Below are positions 1 to 8,735 of a stretch of DNA of 64,000 nt, piece after piece. The notes beneath the pieces were generated by a model that was given only the letters and a program-made list of their open reading frames with translations, had not been told where the DNA came from and made no database searches. The first letter of the stretch is position 1. Every line of letters starts with the position of its first letter. Both the position numbers and the translations under genes were made by a program. Source of the stretch: Cellulomonas edaphi (GTDB taxonomy: Bacteria; Actinomycetota; Actinomycetes; Actinomycetales; Cellulomonadaceae); contig NZ_JAUCGR010000001.1 in assembly GCF_030362815.1 (NCBI RefSeq), positions 1,127,471 to 1,191,470 on the forward strand, read 5' to 3'.

Positions 1-2
1 AG

Positions 3-314
3 GACCTGGACGGGCTGATCCGCGAGGTCGTGCTGGACGCGGCGAACGGGCTGACGGGCAAGACCGTGATCCACCCGAGCCACGTCCCGGTGGTGCACGC
101 GCTGTCGGTGGTGACGCACGAGGAGTACGTCGACGCGAGCGACGTGCTCGGGCGCGACGCGGGTGCGGCGGCGTCGGCCTACCGGAACAAGATGAACGAG
201 TCCCGCCCGCACCGCGCCTGGGCGGAGCGCGTGCTGACGAGGGCCGCGGTGTTCGGTGTGGCGGAGCCGGACGTCGGCTTCGTCGACCTGCTGGGCGCAG
301 GGGACGACTGGTGA
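3..314 (+). CDS. HpcH/HpaI aldolase / citrate lyase beta-like protein, C-terminal part
   Basis: Only the last 103 codons are in the window; the reading frame is open from the left edge and ends in TGA at 312-314. The visible part carries the TGKTVIHPSHV segment typical of the C-terminal barrel of HpcH/HpaI-type aldolases and CitE-like lyases (C-C bond cleavage or formation on CoA esters or 2-oxo acids). The next gene starts at GTG 311, overlapping this stop in a GTGA junction, so the two are translationally coupled. With the fused phosphoribosyltransferase/PELOTA protein and the HAD phosphatase downstream, it belongs to the biosynthetic module known to travel with ter (tellurium resistance) genes. 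Substrate unknown. Confidence 0.8.
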   Translation, partial: DLDGLIREVVLDAANGLTGKTVIHPSHVPVVHALSVVTHEEYVDASDVLGRDAGAAASAYRNKMNESRPHRAWAERVLTRAAVFGVAEPDVGFVDLLGAGDDW

Positions 315-2827
315 CGGACCCCGCGCGCTGGGTCTCGCAGCGGCTCGGTGTCGGGCTGCGCACCACGGCCTCCCCGGTCGGGCTCGACCTCGCCGACCTC
401 GTGGGTCTCGCCGTGCGGCGCAACCCGCGGCGTGCCCACCTGCTGGTCTCGCGCGTGCTCGGCAAGCACGTCCCCACCGATCCGCGCGTGGTACGCGGCG
501 CCGGCCTGCTGCTGGGCGACCTGGTACGCGCCGAGCTGACCGGCGGCCCGCACCCCGAGGCGCGGGCCGCGGCCCTGCGGGCGGCGCTCGCGGATCCAGG
601 GGCCGAAGGCGGCGACCCGGTCGGGCTGGGGCTGGACGGGGTCGTGGCGGCCGAGCCGGTCCCGGCCGTGGTGCTCGGGTATGCCGAGACGGCCACGGCG
701 CTGGGGCAGCAGGTCGCCGAGGCGCTCGGCGCGCCCGTGCTCCACTCGACGCGGCGCTCGGTGCCCGGCATCACGGCCGTCGGCGGGTTCGAGGAGGAGC
801 ACTCGCACGCCACCAGCCACCTGCTACTGCCGGCCGACCCGCAGCTGCTGTCGAGTGAGGACATGCTGGTGCTGGTCGACGACGAGCTGAGCACGGGCCG
901 CACCGCGCTCAACACGATCGCGACCCTGCACGCCCGCCACGCCCGGTCGCGGTACGTGATCGCCGCGCTGGTGGACCTGCGCTCGACGGAGGACCGGGCG
1001 CGCATGGCGCAGGTCGCCCGGGAGCTGGGTACGCGCATCGACGTGCTCGCGCTGGCAGCGGGCACCGTGCTGCTGCCCGACGACCTGGCCGAGCGGGCGG
1101 CCGCGCTCGTCGCCGAGCTCGGCGACGCCCCGGCGCCGGCTGCCACCACCTCGGTCGCGGCGGTCCACCGGGTCGCCCTGCCCTGGCCCGCCGGCCTGCC
1201 GGAGTCGGCGCGGCACGGCTGGGACCCCGCGGACGACGACCGGCGCGCGGCGGCCGTGGAGCGCGCCGCGTCCGCGCTCGCCGGGCCGCTCGGCGACGCC
1301 CGCCGCGTGCTGGTCCTGGGCACCGAGGAGCTGCTCGACGTCCCGCAGCGGCTCGCCGCGGCACTCGCGGGTGCCCGCACGGTCCGGTTCTCGTCCACGA
1401 CGCGCTCCCCGGTCCTGCCGGTCGACGACGAGGGGTACGCCATCCGCACGGCGCTGCGCTTCGACGCGCACGACGAGCCCGACGACGGGCCGGGGCCGCG
1501 GTACGCCTACAACGTGCTGGGTGGCGGGTTCGACGCCGTGGTCGTGGTGCTCGACGAGCGCGCGGACACGGCGGCCGCGGACGGGCTCGTCGCCGCCCTG
1601 GGGACCGCCGCACCGCTGGTCGTCGTCGCGAGCCTCCCTGACGCGGCCGCGCGCGTGGCCCGCGCGCGCTCGGTGCCCGCCGTGCTGCGTGGCCCTGCAT
1701 TCGGCTCCTACGCACCCGACGAGGTCGCCTGGCTGCTCACCGACCTGTCGGACGTCGCGCTCGAGGCGCCCGTGGAGGAGCGCGAGGAGGCCATCCAGTC
1801 GGGCGGCGCGCACTACGCCGAGTCTCTGCCGGTCGAGTACCAGCCGTCGGCCGCGTACGCCGCGCTCTTCGAGGCGGCGCTCGCCGATGCCGCCGAGCGT
1901 GTCGCGCTCGCGGTCGGTGTGGTCACCGAGCGTGCGCTCGCGGCACGCGGCACGGACCTGACGCTCGTGTCGCTGGCCCGCGCGGGCACGCCCGTGGGCA
2001 TCCTCATGCGCCGCTGGGCGCAGCAACGGCACGGGCTCGACCTGGCGCACTACGCGGTGTCGATCGTGCGCGGGCGTGGTGTGGACCACCTGGCCCTGCG
2101 ACACGTCGCCGCCCGGCACGCGCCGGAATCCGTGCTGTTCGTCGACGGCTGGACCGGCAAGGGGGCCATCGCGCGCGAGCTCGCCGCGGCGCTGGTCGAG
2201 CACCGGGCCGCGACGGGGGTCGACTTCCCGCCCGAGCTCGCGGTGCTGGCCGATCCCGGGCACTGCGTCGACCTGTACGGCACGCGCGACGACTTCCTCA
2301 TCCCGTCGGCGTGCCTGAACTCGACGGTGTCCGGCCTGGTGTCGCGGACCGTCCTGAACCGGGCGATCCTGCGCGACGACCAGTTCCACGGCGCCAAGTT
2401 CTACGCGGAGCTGGCGTCGGCGGACGTCTCCAACCGGTTCCTCGACGCGGTGTCCGACCGGTTCCCCGCGGTGCAGGAGGCGGTCGACGCGACGCCCGCC
2501 GCGCCCGACGAGGCGCCCGACTGGCGCGGCTGGGCCGCCGTCGAGAGGGTCTCGCGCGAGCAGGGCATCGGCGACGTCAACCTGGTCAAGCCCGGGGTCG
2601 GCGAGACCACGCGTGTGCTGCTGCGCCGCGTGCCGTGGAAGGTGCTCGTCGCGTCCGACGCGGCGCCCGCGGACCTGGTGCACATCCGGCACCTCGCCGC
2701 GGAGCGCGGGGTCCCCGTCGAGGCCGTGCCCGATCTGCCGTACTCGTGCATGGGCCTCATCCACCCTGCTTACACCGCGGGCGCCACGGGCGCGGCCGGC
2801 ACCGCGGTGCGTACGGTGACCGCATGA
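311..2827 (+). CDS. Fused phosphoribosyltransferase-TRSP-StiP-PELOTA protein of the ter-associated module
   Basis: 838 residues. Residues about 30-270 form a type I phosphoribosyltransferase; the PRPP-binding loop VDDELSTG is at 189-196. A middle part (about 300-480) fits the TRSP domain that follows PRTase_2. Residues about 490-740 match the StiP/PRTase_1 family, recognisable by GGAHYAESLPVEYQPS, SLARAGTPVGILMRR and the loop FVDGWTGKGA. The last about 100 residues (KPGVGETTRVLLRRVPWKVL to the end) match the PELOTA-like RNA-binding domain. In many genomes these are two or three separate genes, so this is a long fusion. Family knowledge links it to making a nucleoside-like or modified-RNA product under stress; the product is unknown. 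GTG start overlaps the upstream stop, and its own stop overlaps the next ATG. Confidence 0.85.
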   Translation: MTDPARWVSQRLGVGLRTTASPVGLDLADLVGLAVRRNPRRAHLLVSRVLGKHVPTDPRVVRGAGLLLGDLVRAELTGGPHPEARAAALRAALADPGAEGGDPVGLGLDGVVAAEPVPAVVLGYAETATALGQQVAEALGAPVLHSTRRSVPGITAVGGFEEEHSHATSHLLLPADPQLLSSEDMLVLVDDELSTGRTALNTIATLHARHARSRYVIAALVDLRSTEDRARMAQVARELGTRIDVLALAAGTVLLPDDLAERAAALVAELGDAPAPAATTSVAAVHRVALPWPAGLPESARHGWDPADDDRRAAAVERAASALAGPLGDARRVLVLGTEELLDVPQRLAAALAGARTVRFSSTTRSPVLPVDDEGYAIRTALRFDAHDEPDDGPGPRYAYNVLGGGFDAVVVVLDERADTAAADGLVAALGTAAPLVVVASLPDAAARVARARSVPAVLRGPAFGSYAPDEVAWLLTDLSDVALEAPVEEREEAIQSGGAHYAESLPVEYQPSAAYAALFEAALADAAERVALAVGVVTERALAARGTDLTLVSLARAGTPVGILMRRWAQQRHGLDLAHYAVSIVRGRGVDHLALRHVAARHAPESVLFVDGWTGKGAIARELAAALVEHRAATGVDFPPELAVLADPGHCVDLYGTRDDFLIPSACLNSTVSGLVSRTVLNRAILRDDQFHGAKFYAELASADVSNRFLDAVSDRFPAVQEAVDATPAAPDEAPDWRGWAAVERVSREQGIGDVNLVKPGVGETTRVLLRRVPWKVLVASDAAPADLVHIRHLAAERGVPVEAVPDLPYSCMGLIHPAYTAGATGAAGTAVRTVTA

Positions 2828-3807
2828 CCGTCCCCGGGAGACCCGACCTGCCCGTCCCCGCCGCGAGCGGTGAGGGCCCCCGGGCCGTGGCCGAGGCCGA
2901 GGCGCACGTGGCCGCGGCCGCCCTCGCGGCCGGTGTGCCGGAGCACCTCGTCGGACGCGTCGCGTCCTTCGCCCGGCCCGGCGCGGCGCGCGCGACCGCC
3001 CGGCCGCTCGTCGCGTGCGACCTTGACAGGACTCTCGTGTACTCCGCGGCCGCGCTCGGCCTGGTCGGCGAGGACCGGCATGCGCCGGACCTGGTGGTGG
3101 CCGAGGTGTTCCACGGCGAGCCGTTGTCGTTCCAGACGCGCGCCGCCCAGGACCTGCTGGCGGTGCTCGCCCGGGTGGCCACGCTGGTCCCGACGACCAC
3201 CCGCACGCGCAGCCAGTACGCGCGCATCCGCATCCCGGGGCGGCCCTACCCGTACGCGGTGACGACCAACGGCGGACAGCTGCTGGTCGACGGCAAGCCG
3301 TGCCCGCGGTGGGCCCAGCGCGTCGCCGAAGAGCTGGCCCAGGCCGCCCCCCTCGCGGAGGTCCATGCCCACCTGGCGCGCGTGGCCCACGAGCCCTGGG
3401 TGCGCAAGCTGCGCGTGGCCGACGACATGTTCACCTACCTCGTCGTCGAGCGGGGCATGGTCCCGTCCGGATACGTCGACGACCTCAGCGCGTGGTGCGA
3501 GGCGCGTGGGTGGACCGTCTCGGTGCAGGGGCGCAAGGTGTACTGCGTGCCGGCGACGCTGACCAAGTCGGCGGCCGTGGCCGAGATCGCCCGACGTGCG
3601 GAGGCGGGCGATGTGCTCGCCGCCGGTGACTCGCTCCTCGACGGCGAGCTGCTCGAGGCCGCGGACAGAGGCGTGCGGCCCGCGCACGGCGAGCTGCACG
3701 AGACGGAGTGGCGGGCGCCGCACGTCGCGGTCACCTCCGCATCGGGGGTGCTCGCGGGCGAGGAGATCGTCGCGCGGCTGCTGGCGGACGTGTTGTCCTC
3801 GTCCTGA
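2824..3807 (+). CDS. HAD-family hydrolase of the ter-associated module
   Basis: 327 residues. HAD motif I is ACDLDRTL with nucleophile D66 and acid/base D68; the distal motif is LAAGDSLLDGELL, preceded by a conserved Lys (TLTKSAAV). Such enzymes remove phosphate from small molecules; here it probably dephosphorylates the product of the upstream phosphoribosyltransferase. ATG 2824 overlaps the previous TGA. The frame stays open far upstream, but that part is the shadow of the preceding gene. The stop codon lies inside an 18-bp tandem repeat. No terD/terZ-type gene is visible on the right, so the cluster ends here and any ter genes lie to the left of the window. Confidence 0.85.
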   Translation: MTVPGRPDLPVPAASGEGPRAVAEAEAHVAAAALAAGVPEHLVGRVASFARPGAARATARPLVACDLDRTLVYSAAALGLVGEDRHAPDLVVAEVFHGEPLSFQTRAAQDLLAVLARVATLVPTTTRTRSQYARIRIPGRPYPYAVTTNGGQLLVDGKPCPRWAQRVAEELAQAAPLAEVHAHLARVAHEPWVRKLRVADDMFTYLVVERGMVPSGYVDDLSAWCEARGWTVSVQGRKVYCVPATLTKSAAVAEIARRAEAGDVLAAGDSLLDGELLEAADRGVRPAHGELHETEWRAPHVAVTSASGVLAGEEIVARLLADVLSSS

Positions 3808-3855
3808 GTGCCCGACACGTCCTGAGTGCCCGACACGTCCTGAGCGCCCGACACG
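3803..3855 (+). repeat. 18-bp tandem repeat, three copies, spanning a stop codon
   Basis: Unit CCTGAGTGCCCGACACGT at 3803-3820 and 3821-3838, with a third copy one base short and with one change (3839-3855). The stop of the HAD gene (3805-3807) lies in the first copy; because the unit is 18 bp, the TGAs at 3823 and 3841 are in the same frame, giving three serial stops. Confidence 0.9.
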
Positions 3856-3917
3856 CATGCCGCCCGTTTCGGGCGCGGTCCTTGCTGCACGCGCGCGCCT
3901 GGGCGAGTGTGGGGGAC

Positions 3918-4202
3918 ATGGGGGAGAACAGGGTCACCATCACGTACTGCACGCAGTGCCGTTGGCTGCTCCGCGCGGCCTGGTACGCCCAGGAGCTGCT
4001 CACCACGTTCCACCGTGAGCTCGCCGAGGTGGCGCTGCGGCCCGCCACCGGCGGCGTGTTCGTGGTGGACGTCGACGGCGAGCCGCTGTGGGACCGCAGC
4101 ACGCACGGCGGGTTCCCGGAGATCACGGCCCTGAAGCGGGCCGTGCGCGACAAGGTCGCCCCCGACAAGCCGCTGGGTCACAGCGAGGGCGCCTCCGCCT
4201 GA
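3918..4202 (+). CDS. SelT/SelW/SelH (Rdx) family thioredoxin-like protein
   Basis: 94 residues, the usual size of a SelW-like Rdx protein. The redox motif Y-C-T-Q-C (C11, C14) follows the first beta strand, with cysteine where some homologues have selenocysteine. The middle TGGVFVVDVDGEPLW and GGFPEITALKRAVRD match the family. Rdx proteins are thought to act in thiol redox control, which fits MsrA and the cystathionine enzyme a little downstream. ATG 3918 follows a G-rich stretch; GTG 3909 is an in-frame alternative. Monocistronic by spacing. Its stop lies in a 12-bp tandem repeat. Confidence 0.85.
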   Translation: MGENRVTITYCTQCRWLLRAAWYAQELLTTFHRELAEVALRPATGGVFVVDVDGEPLWDRSTHGGFPEITALKRAVRDKVAPDKPLGHSEGASA

Positions 4203-4254
4203 CGGGAGCCCTGACAGGACCCCTGACAGGAGCCCTGCCGGGAGCCCCGCCGGG
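4200..4254 (+). repeat. 12-bp tandem repeat, about 4.5 imperfect copies, starting at a stop codon
   Basis: Units such as GACAGGAGCCCT follow one another from 4201. The TGA of the SelW-like gene (4200-4202) is repeated in frame at 4212 and 4224; later copies have drifted to GCCGGGAGCCCC. Confidence 0.85.
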
Positions 4255-4527
4255 CTGCTTCCTGGACCGCGGTCCTGCACGCGGTGGACAGCCCGGTGCC
4301 AGGTCAGCGCGCCATCGGTACGTTTGATCACGATCCGGTCACGGGGCGCACGCCCGGTGGCCGGTCGCGCGCCGGACGGCGCCCGTGGGCTACCTCGGAG
4401 GCCGTCGGACCACGGCTCGGGGGTGCCCGGTCCGACGGCGTGGCGGGCGGGCGATCGGACGGGGGGTACGTCGGTCGCCCGCCCGCCTGGCCTGCCCTTC
4501 GTGGGTGGATCGGGGCAAGATGACGCC
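4255..4527. other. Gene-free stretch between SelW-like and transglutaminase genes
   Basis: With the preceding repeat this makes about 325 bases without a gene. A frame is open across it but its composition is arginine/proline-rich shadow and I see no ribosome binding site. No clear promoter hexamer was found for the downstream gene. Confidence 0.5.
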
Positions 4528-5457
4528 ATGGATGTCGACGCCTTCGCCGCCCACACCGCCTTCTCGGACCCGGGCAGGCACGCGCCCGTCCTCGCGGGCA
4601 TCGAGCCCACCCCGGACGCGATCCACGCGGCGGCGTGCTCCATCGTCGTGCACTACCGGGGCCAGGCGGCGAGGGTCACGGAGCGGATGCGCGACGACAT
4701 CGACCTGCGCTGGCTCGAGGCCATCCTCGACGCGGCCGAGGAGCGCGCTCCGCTCGTCCCGGGCACCCCGCGCGAGGTGGGCGAGGAGGTGGCCGGCTGC
4801 TGCCGCGACCACACGCTGTTCGGCCTCGGCGTGCTGCGCGAGCACGGCATCCCGGCTCGCAGCCGCGTCGGTTTCGCCGGGTACTTCGAGCCGGGGTTCC
4901 ACCACGACCACGTCGTCGTGGAGTACTGGGACGGCAGCCGCTGGGTCCGCTTCGACCCCGAGCTCGGGCCTGACGGGTTCGACTTCGACACCAGGGACCT
5001 GCCGCAGGGACCCCGCGCGCCGTTCGAGACGGCCGCCGAGGTGTGGATCGCCGGCCGCGGCGACAACCTGGACCTGTCGGTCTACGGCGTCGACCGGTCG
5101 CTGCCGCACCTGTGCGGCCACGAGTTCGTGCGCGGCTACGTGTTCCTCGAGCTCGCGCACCGGCGCGGCGACGAGCTGCTGCTGTGGGACGAGTTCGGGG
5201 CGCGTGCCGCCGGCCTGCCCCCGGACCTGCTGCCCGAGGGCGCCGTCCTCGACGAGGACGTCGCCGACGAGCTCGCCGACGAGATCGCGGTGCTGCTCGT
5301 GCAGGCGGACGCGGGCGACGAGGAGGCCGAGGCCGAGCTGGCCCGGCGTTACGACCAGGACCCGCGGCTCAACCCGCGCGTCGCCGTCCTCACGTTGACG
5401 CCGCACGACCGGGTGGGCGACGTGGACCTGTCCACGCGCACCACCCGGTGGCGCTGA
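4528..5457 (+). CDS. Transglutaminase-like domain protein
   Basis: 309 residues, no signal peptide, so probably cytoplasmic. The transglutaminase-like (papain-fold) triad is visible: Cys in GCCRDH (C91/C92), His in FHHDHVVVEYW (about H126-H128), Asp in WVRFDPE (D143). Bacterial members are peptidases, amidases or transferases; the natural substrate is unknown. The C-terminal half (acidic helices EDVADELADEIAV, DEEAEAELARRYD) has no function I recognise. ATG 4528 is chosen because the upstream open frame is compositional shadow. The gene is convergent with msrA, leaving 20 bases between stops. Confidence 0.75.
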   Translation: MDVDAFAAHTAFSDPGRHAPVLAGIEPTPDAIHAAACSIVVHYRGQAARVTERMRDDIDLRWLEAILDAAEERAPLVPGTPREVGEEVAGCCRDHTLFGLGVLREHGIPARSRVGFAGYFEPGFHHDHVVVEYWDGSRWVRFDPELGPDGFDFDTRDLPQGPRAPFETAAEVWIAGRGDNLDLSVYGVDRSLPHLCGHEFVRGYVFLELAHRRGDELLLWDEFGARAAGLPPDLLPEGAVLDEDVADELADEIAVLLVQADAGDEEAEAELARRYDQDPRLNPRVAVLTLTPHDRVGDVDLSTRTTRWR

Positions 5458-5481
5458 GGGGCTACGGGCGCTGAGGGCTAC
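5450..5481 (+). repeat. Imperfect direct duplication across a stop codon
   Basis: GGCGCTGAGGGGCTAC at 5450-5465 is repeated as GGCGCTGAGGGCTAC at 5467-5481. The transglutaminase gene stop (5455-5457) is in the first copy; a second TGA at 5472 is out of frame. The second copy runs into the convergent msrA stop. Confidence 0.75.
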
Positions 5482-6146
5482 ACCCCGGTCGGTCGCGGGC
5501 AGGAGACGCCCGTGCCGCCGAGGCCGCAGTACCCGGCCGGGTTCTTGTCGAGGTACTGCTGGTGGTACGCCTCGGCGTAGTAGAAGCGGCCCGCCTCCTG
5601 CGCGGGGCGCACCTCCGTGGTGATCTCGCCGAACCCGGCACGGGTCAGCCGGGGCTGGTACTCGGCCAGCGTCTTCGCGGCGGCCTCGGCCTGCTCGTCG
5701 GTCGTCGTGTAGACGGCCGAGCGGTACTGGGTGCCGACGTCGTTGCCCTGCCGGTAGCCCTGCGTGGGGTCGTGCGCCTCCCAGAAGGCGCGCAGCAGGT
5801 CCTCGTGCGAGAGGACGGCCGGGTCGTAGGCGACCATGACCACCTCGGTGTGCCCGGTCAGGCCCGTGCACACCTCCTCGTACGTGGGGAAGGGCGTGAA
5901 ACCGCCCTGGTAGCCGACGGCCGTGGTCACGACGCCGGGCGTCTGCCACATCGCGCGCTCGGCTCCCCAGAAACAGCCCATCGCGACGTAGAGCGTCGCG
6001 GTGCCGACGGGCCAGGGGCCCGCCAGCGGAGTGCCGAGCACGGTGTGCGTCGAGGGAACGGTGTAGGCGTAGTCGTCGCGGCCGGCGAGGGCCCGCTCGG
6101 GGGCCACCATCGTCGAGCGGAGTGCGGATCCGAAGAGCCAGTTCAT
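5478..6146 (-). CDS. msrA: Peptide-methionine (S)-S-oxide reductase MsrA
   Basis: 222 residues. The catalytic GCFWG (C58) follows a 50-residue N-terminal extension; family landmarks [38 protein letters not shown] and the C-terminal [13 protein letters not shown], with likely resolving cysteines, are present. It reduces methionine-S-sulfoxide in proteins or free, with thioredoxin-type recycling. ATG 6146 is preceded by AAAGGA about 8 bases upstream, so this start is preferred over a longer frame from 6188. Divergent from the metB-type gene. Confidence 0.95.
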   Translation of the reverse strand: MNWLFGSALRSTMVAPERALAGRDDYAYTVPSTHTVLGTPLAGPWPVGTATLYVAMGCFWGAERAMWQTPGVVTTAVGYQGGFTPFPTYEEVCTGLTGHTEVVMVAYDPAVLSHEDLLRAFWEAHDPTQGYRQGNDVGTQYRSAVYTTTDEQAEAAAKTLAEYQPRLTRAGFGEITTEVRPAQEAGRFYYAEAYHQQYLDKNPAGYCGLGGTGVSCPRPTGV

Positions 6147-6237
6147 GGTCTCGCGTCCTTTCGTGGGCTGGTTCTGCCCGGCCAGCACAACCGTGCCGGT
6201 GCTTCCGGTGTTCCCGGTGCTCCGAGCGATCAGGACC

Positions 6238-6243
6238 TAACCT
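6238..6243 (+). promoter_or_regulatory. -10 element of a probable leaderless promoter
   Basis: TAACCT ends 7 bases before the GTG start at 6250, the spacing expected if transcription begins at the start codon. There is no ribosome binding site between. Confidence 0.5.
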
Positions 6244-6249
6244 TGGGCG

Positions 6250-7464
6250 GTGACCCAAGACGAGCTCGACTGGTCGGACGCCGGCTTCTCCACGCGCGCC
6301 ATCCACGCAGGTCAGGCGGCCGACCCCAGCACCGGTGCCGTGGTGCCGCCCATCTACCAGGTGTCCACGTACAAGCAGGACGGCATCGGCAACCTGCGCG
6401 GCGGGTACGAGTACTCGCGCTCGGCGAACCCGACCCGGACGGCGCTCGAGGAGGCGCTCGCGTCCGCCGAGGGTGGGGCGGGCGCCGCGGCCTTCGCGTC
6501 CGGGCTGGCCGCGGAGGACACGTTGCTGCGCGCGGTCCTGCGCCCCGGCGACCACCTCGTGGTGCCCGACGACGCCTACGGCGGCACCTACCGGATGGTC
6601 GCCCAGGTGTTCGGGCCGTGGGGGATCGAGCACACGGCGGTGAACCTGGGCAACGCGGACGCGGTCCTCGACGCCATCCAGCCCGGGCGCACCAAGGTGG
6701 TCTGGATCGAGACGCCCAGCAACCCGCTCCTGACCGTCGCCGACATCGCGGCGATCGCCGTGCACGCGCAGTCCGCGGGAGCGCTCGTCGTGGTCGACAA
6801 CACGTTCGCGACGCCATACCTCCAGCGGCCCCTGGCCCTCGGCGCGGACGTCGTGGTGCACTCCACCACCAAGTACATCGGCGGGCACTCGGACGTGGTG
6901 GGCGGCGCGCTGGTGGTCGCGGACGGCGCCCAGCTGCCGGTCGGCCTCGTCGGCCCCACGGGCACCACGAGCGTCCTGGACGCGGTGCGCTTCCACCAGA
7001 ACGCCTCCGGGGCCGTGGCCGGGCCGTTCGACGCGTGGCTCACGCTGCGCGGCCTGCGCACGCTCGCGGTCCGGATGGACCGGCACGTGGCGAACGCCGC
7101 CGCGGTGGTGGAGCTCCTGCGGCACCACGAGGCGGTGACGGAAGTCCTGTACCCGGGGCTCGACGAGCACCCGGGCCACGAGCTGGCCGCCCGGCAGATG
7201 TCGGCCTTCGGTGGCATGGTGGCGTTCCGCACGGGGAGCGAGGACTCGGCCCGCGCCGTCTGCGCGGCCACCCGGGTGTTCACGCTCGCGGAGTCGTTGG
7301 GCGGGGTGGAGTCCCTCATCGAGCACCCGCACCGCATGACGCACGGGTCGGTGGTGGGCACCGCGCTCGAGGTCCCGGACGACCTGGTCCGGCTGTCCGT
7401 GGGCATCGAGGACGCCGACGACCTCGTGGCCGATCTGTCCCGAGCGCTGAGGAGCGTCGCATGA
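6250..7464 (+). CDS. metB: Cystathionine gamma-synthase / gamma-lyase family PLP enzyme
   Basis: 404 residues, full length for the Cys/Met-metabolism PLP family. Family motifs: ATPYLQRPL, the PLP lysine in HSTTKYIGGHSD (K208), SLGGVESLIEHP near the C-terminus, and SVGIEDADDLVADL. It forms or cleaves cystathionine. Synthase versus lyase cannot be decided from sequence alone, and family members are often bifunctional. The position, directly before greA-DUF4307-mca, equals that of Rv1079 (metB) in M. tuberculosis as I recall it. GTG start, probably leaderless; its TGA overlaps the ATG of the next gene (ATGA). Confidence 0.88.
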   Translation: MTQDELDWSDAGFSTRAIHAGQAADPSTGAVVPPIYQVSTYKQDGIGNLRGGYEYSRSANPTRTALEEALASAEGGAGAAAFASGLAAEDTLLRAVLRPGDHLVVPDDAYGGTYRMVAQVFGPWGIEHTAVNLGNADAVLDAIQPGRTKVVWIETPSNPLLTVADIAAIAVHAQSAGALVVVDNTFATPYLQRPLALGADVVVHSTTKYIGGHSDVVGGALVVADGAQLPVGLVGPTGTTSVLDAVRFHQNASGAVAGPFDAWLTLRGLRTLAVRMDRHVANAAAVVELLRHHEAVTEVLYPGLDEHPGHELAARQMSAFGGMVAFRTGSEDSARAVCAATRVFTLAESLGGVESLIEHPHRMTHGSVVGTALEVPDDLVRLSVGIEDADDLVADLSRALRSVA

Positions 7465-8735
7465 GTGAGCCAGCCCCCGACCTGACGAAGGCCTCGGCCC
7501 CCAGCGGTCCGCCCGTGCCGCTCTCGGTGCAGCGCACCGCGGCGTGGGCGTGGCGCTTGCTGCTCATCTGCGCGGCGGTCGCCGTGGCGGTCTGGGTGAT
7601 CGGCGCGCTCAAGGTGGTCATCGTGCCCATCGCGATCGCGGTGCTCGTCACCGTGCTGCTGTCGCCGGTCGTGGGGTTCTTCCAGCGCCGGTTGCGCATG
7701 TCGCGCGCCGTGGCGAGCGCCGTCGGGCTCGTGGGCCTCATCGTGCTGGTGGTCGCTCTGCTCACGGTGGCCGGTGCCTCCATGGTGCGCGGCTTCGGCG
7801 ACCTGTGGGACGAGGCGAGCGCGGGCGTCGACAAGGTCACCGCGTGGCTGGCCGACGGTCCGCTGCAGCTCTCGGACCAGGACATCGCGAAGTGGGCCGA
7901 CAAGCTCCAGGACCTGGCCGGCTCCGGCGGCGGCAGCGGCTTCCTCACGGGGGCGCTGCACGGCGCGGTGACGCTCGGGCACGTGGCGGCAGGCACCCTG
8001 ATCTGCATCTTCTGCACGTTCTTCTTCCTGCTGGACGGCCGCACCATCTGGGCGTGGCTGGTGGGGCTGCTCCCGCGCGGCTCGCGTGAGCACGTGCACC
8101 AGGCGGCGCGCCGCGGGCTGGTCACGCTCGGTGCCTACACGCGCACGCAGATCCTCGTCGCCGCGGTGGATGCGATCGGCATCGGGATCGGGGCCGCGAT
8201 CCTCCAGGTCCCGCTCGCGCTGCCGCTGGCGATCCTGGTGTTCCTCGGGTCGTTCGTCCCCATCGTCGGCGCGCTGGCGACGGGCACGATCGCGGTGCTG
8301 GTCGCGCTCGTCGCGCAGGGCCCGTGGGTCGCGCTGATCATGCTCGGCGTCGTGCTGCTGGTGCAGCAGATCGAGGGCCATGTGCTGCAGCCGTTCCTCA
8401 TGGGACACGCGGTGTCGCTGCACCCCGTCGCGGTGCTGCTCGCCGTGGCGGCGGGCTCGCTGGTGGCCGGCATCCTGGGTGCGCTGTTCGCCGTGCCGAT
8501 CGTCGCGGTCGTCAACACCGTGCTGCTCTACCTGCACGGGCACGACAAGTTCCCGCAGCTCGGGCACGACGACCACGTCGCCGTGCGAGGACGCGGGCAC
8601 CCGATGCTCGACCGCTCGATCGCCCAGTTCGCCGAGAGCAAGGCGGCCGACATCGCCTCGGAGGAGGAGCTCGGAGCCGGCCCCGCGGTCGGCAAGGACG
8701 CCTCGCCCGTCGCTGATGCCGGCGACGGGCGATGA
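7461..8735 (+). CDS. AI-2E family (PerM-type) transporter
   Basis: 424 residues, integral membrane protein. Hydrophobic segments start at about residue 29 (LLLICAAVAVAVWVIGAL), followed by a pair of TMs, a soluble insert (about 110-170) and a C-terminal TM bundle with the family landmarks ILVFLGSFVPIVGA and VQQIEGHVLQPFLMG. AI-2E proteins include autoinducer-2 exporters and Na+/H+ antiporters; the substrate here is unknown. The C-terminal 50 residues are polar and cytoplasmic. The ATG overlaps the metB-type stop and the stop overlaps the ilvA-type start, giving a coupled three-gene operon. Confidence 0.88.
   Translation: MSEPAPDLTKASAPSGPPVPLSVQRTAAWAWRLLLICAAVAVAVWVIGALKVVIVPIAIAVLVTVLLSPVVGFFQRRLRMSRAVASAVGLVGLIVLVVALLTVAGASMVRGFGDLWDEASAGVDKVTAWLADGPLQLSDQDIAKWADKLQDLAGSGGGSGFLTGALHGAVTLGHVAAGTLICIFCTFFFLLDGRTIWAWLVGLLPRGSREHVHQAARRGLVTLGAYTRTQILVAAVDAIGIGIGAAILQVPLALPLAILVFLGSFVPIVGALATGTIAVLVALVAQGPWVALIMLGVVLLVQQIEGHVLQPFLMGHAVSLHPVAVLLAVAAGSLVAGILGALFAVPIVAVVNTVLLYLHGHDKFPQLGHDDHVAVRGRGHPMLDRSIAQFAESKAADIASEEELGAGPAVGKDASPVADAGDGR

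Noticed and set aside
2824-3858. Long minus-strand frame over the HAD gene
   Set aside because: Antisense shadow; the plus-strand frame has the HAD motifs.
3803-4254. CRISPR array
   Set aside because: The repeats are directly abutting 12-18-bp units without spacers.
4390-7344. A 984-codon open frame on the minus strand
   Set aside because: It crosses the transglutaminase, msrA and metB-type genes. Arg/His/Gly-rich composition and no recognisable domain: a shadow frame of very GC-rich DNA. Many others here have the same cause.
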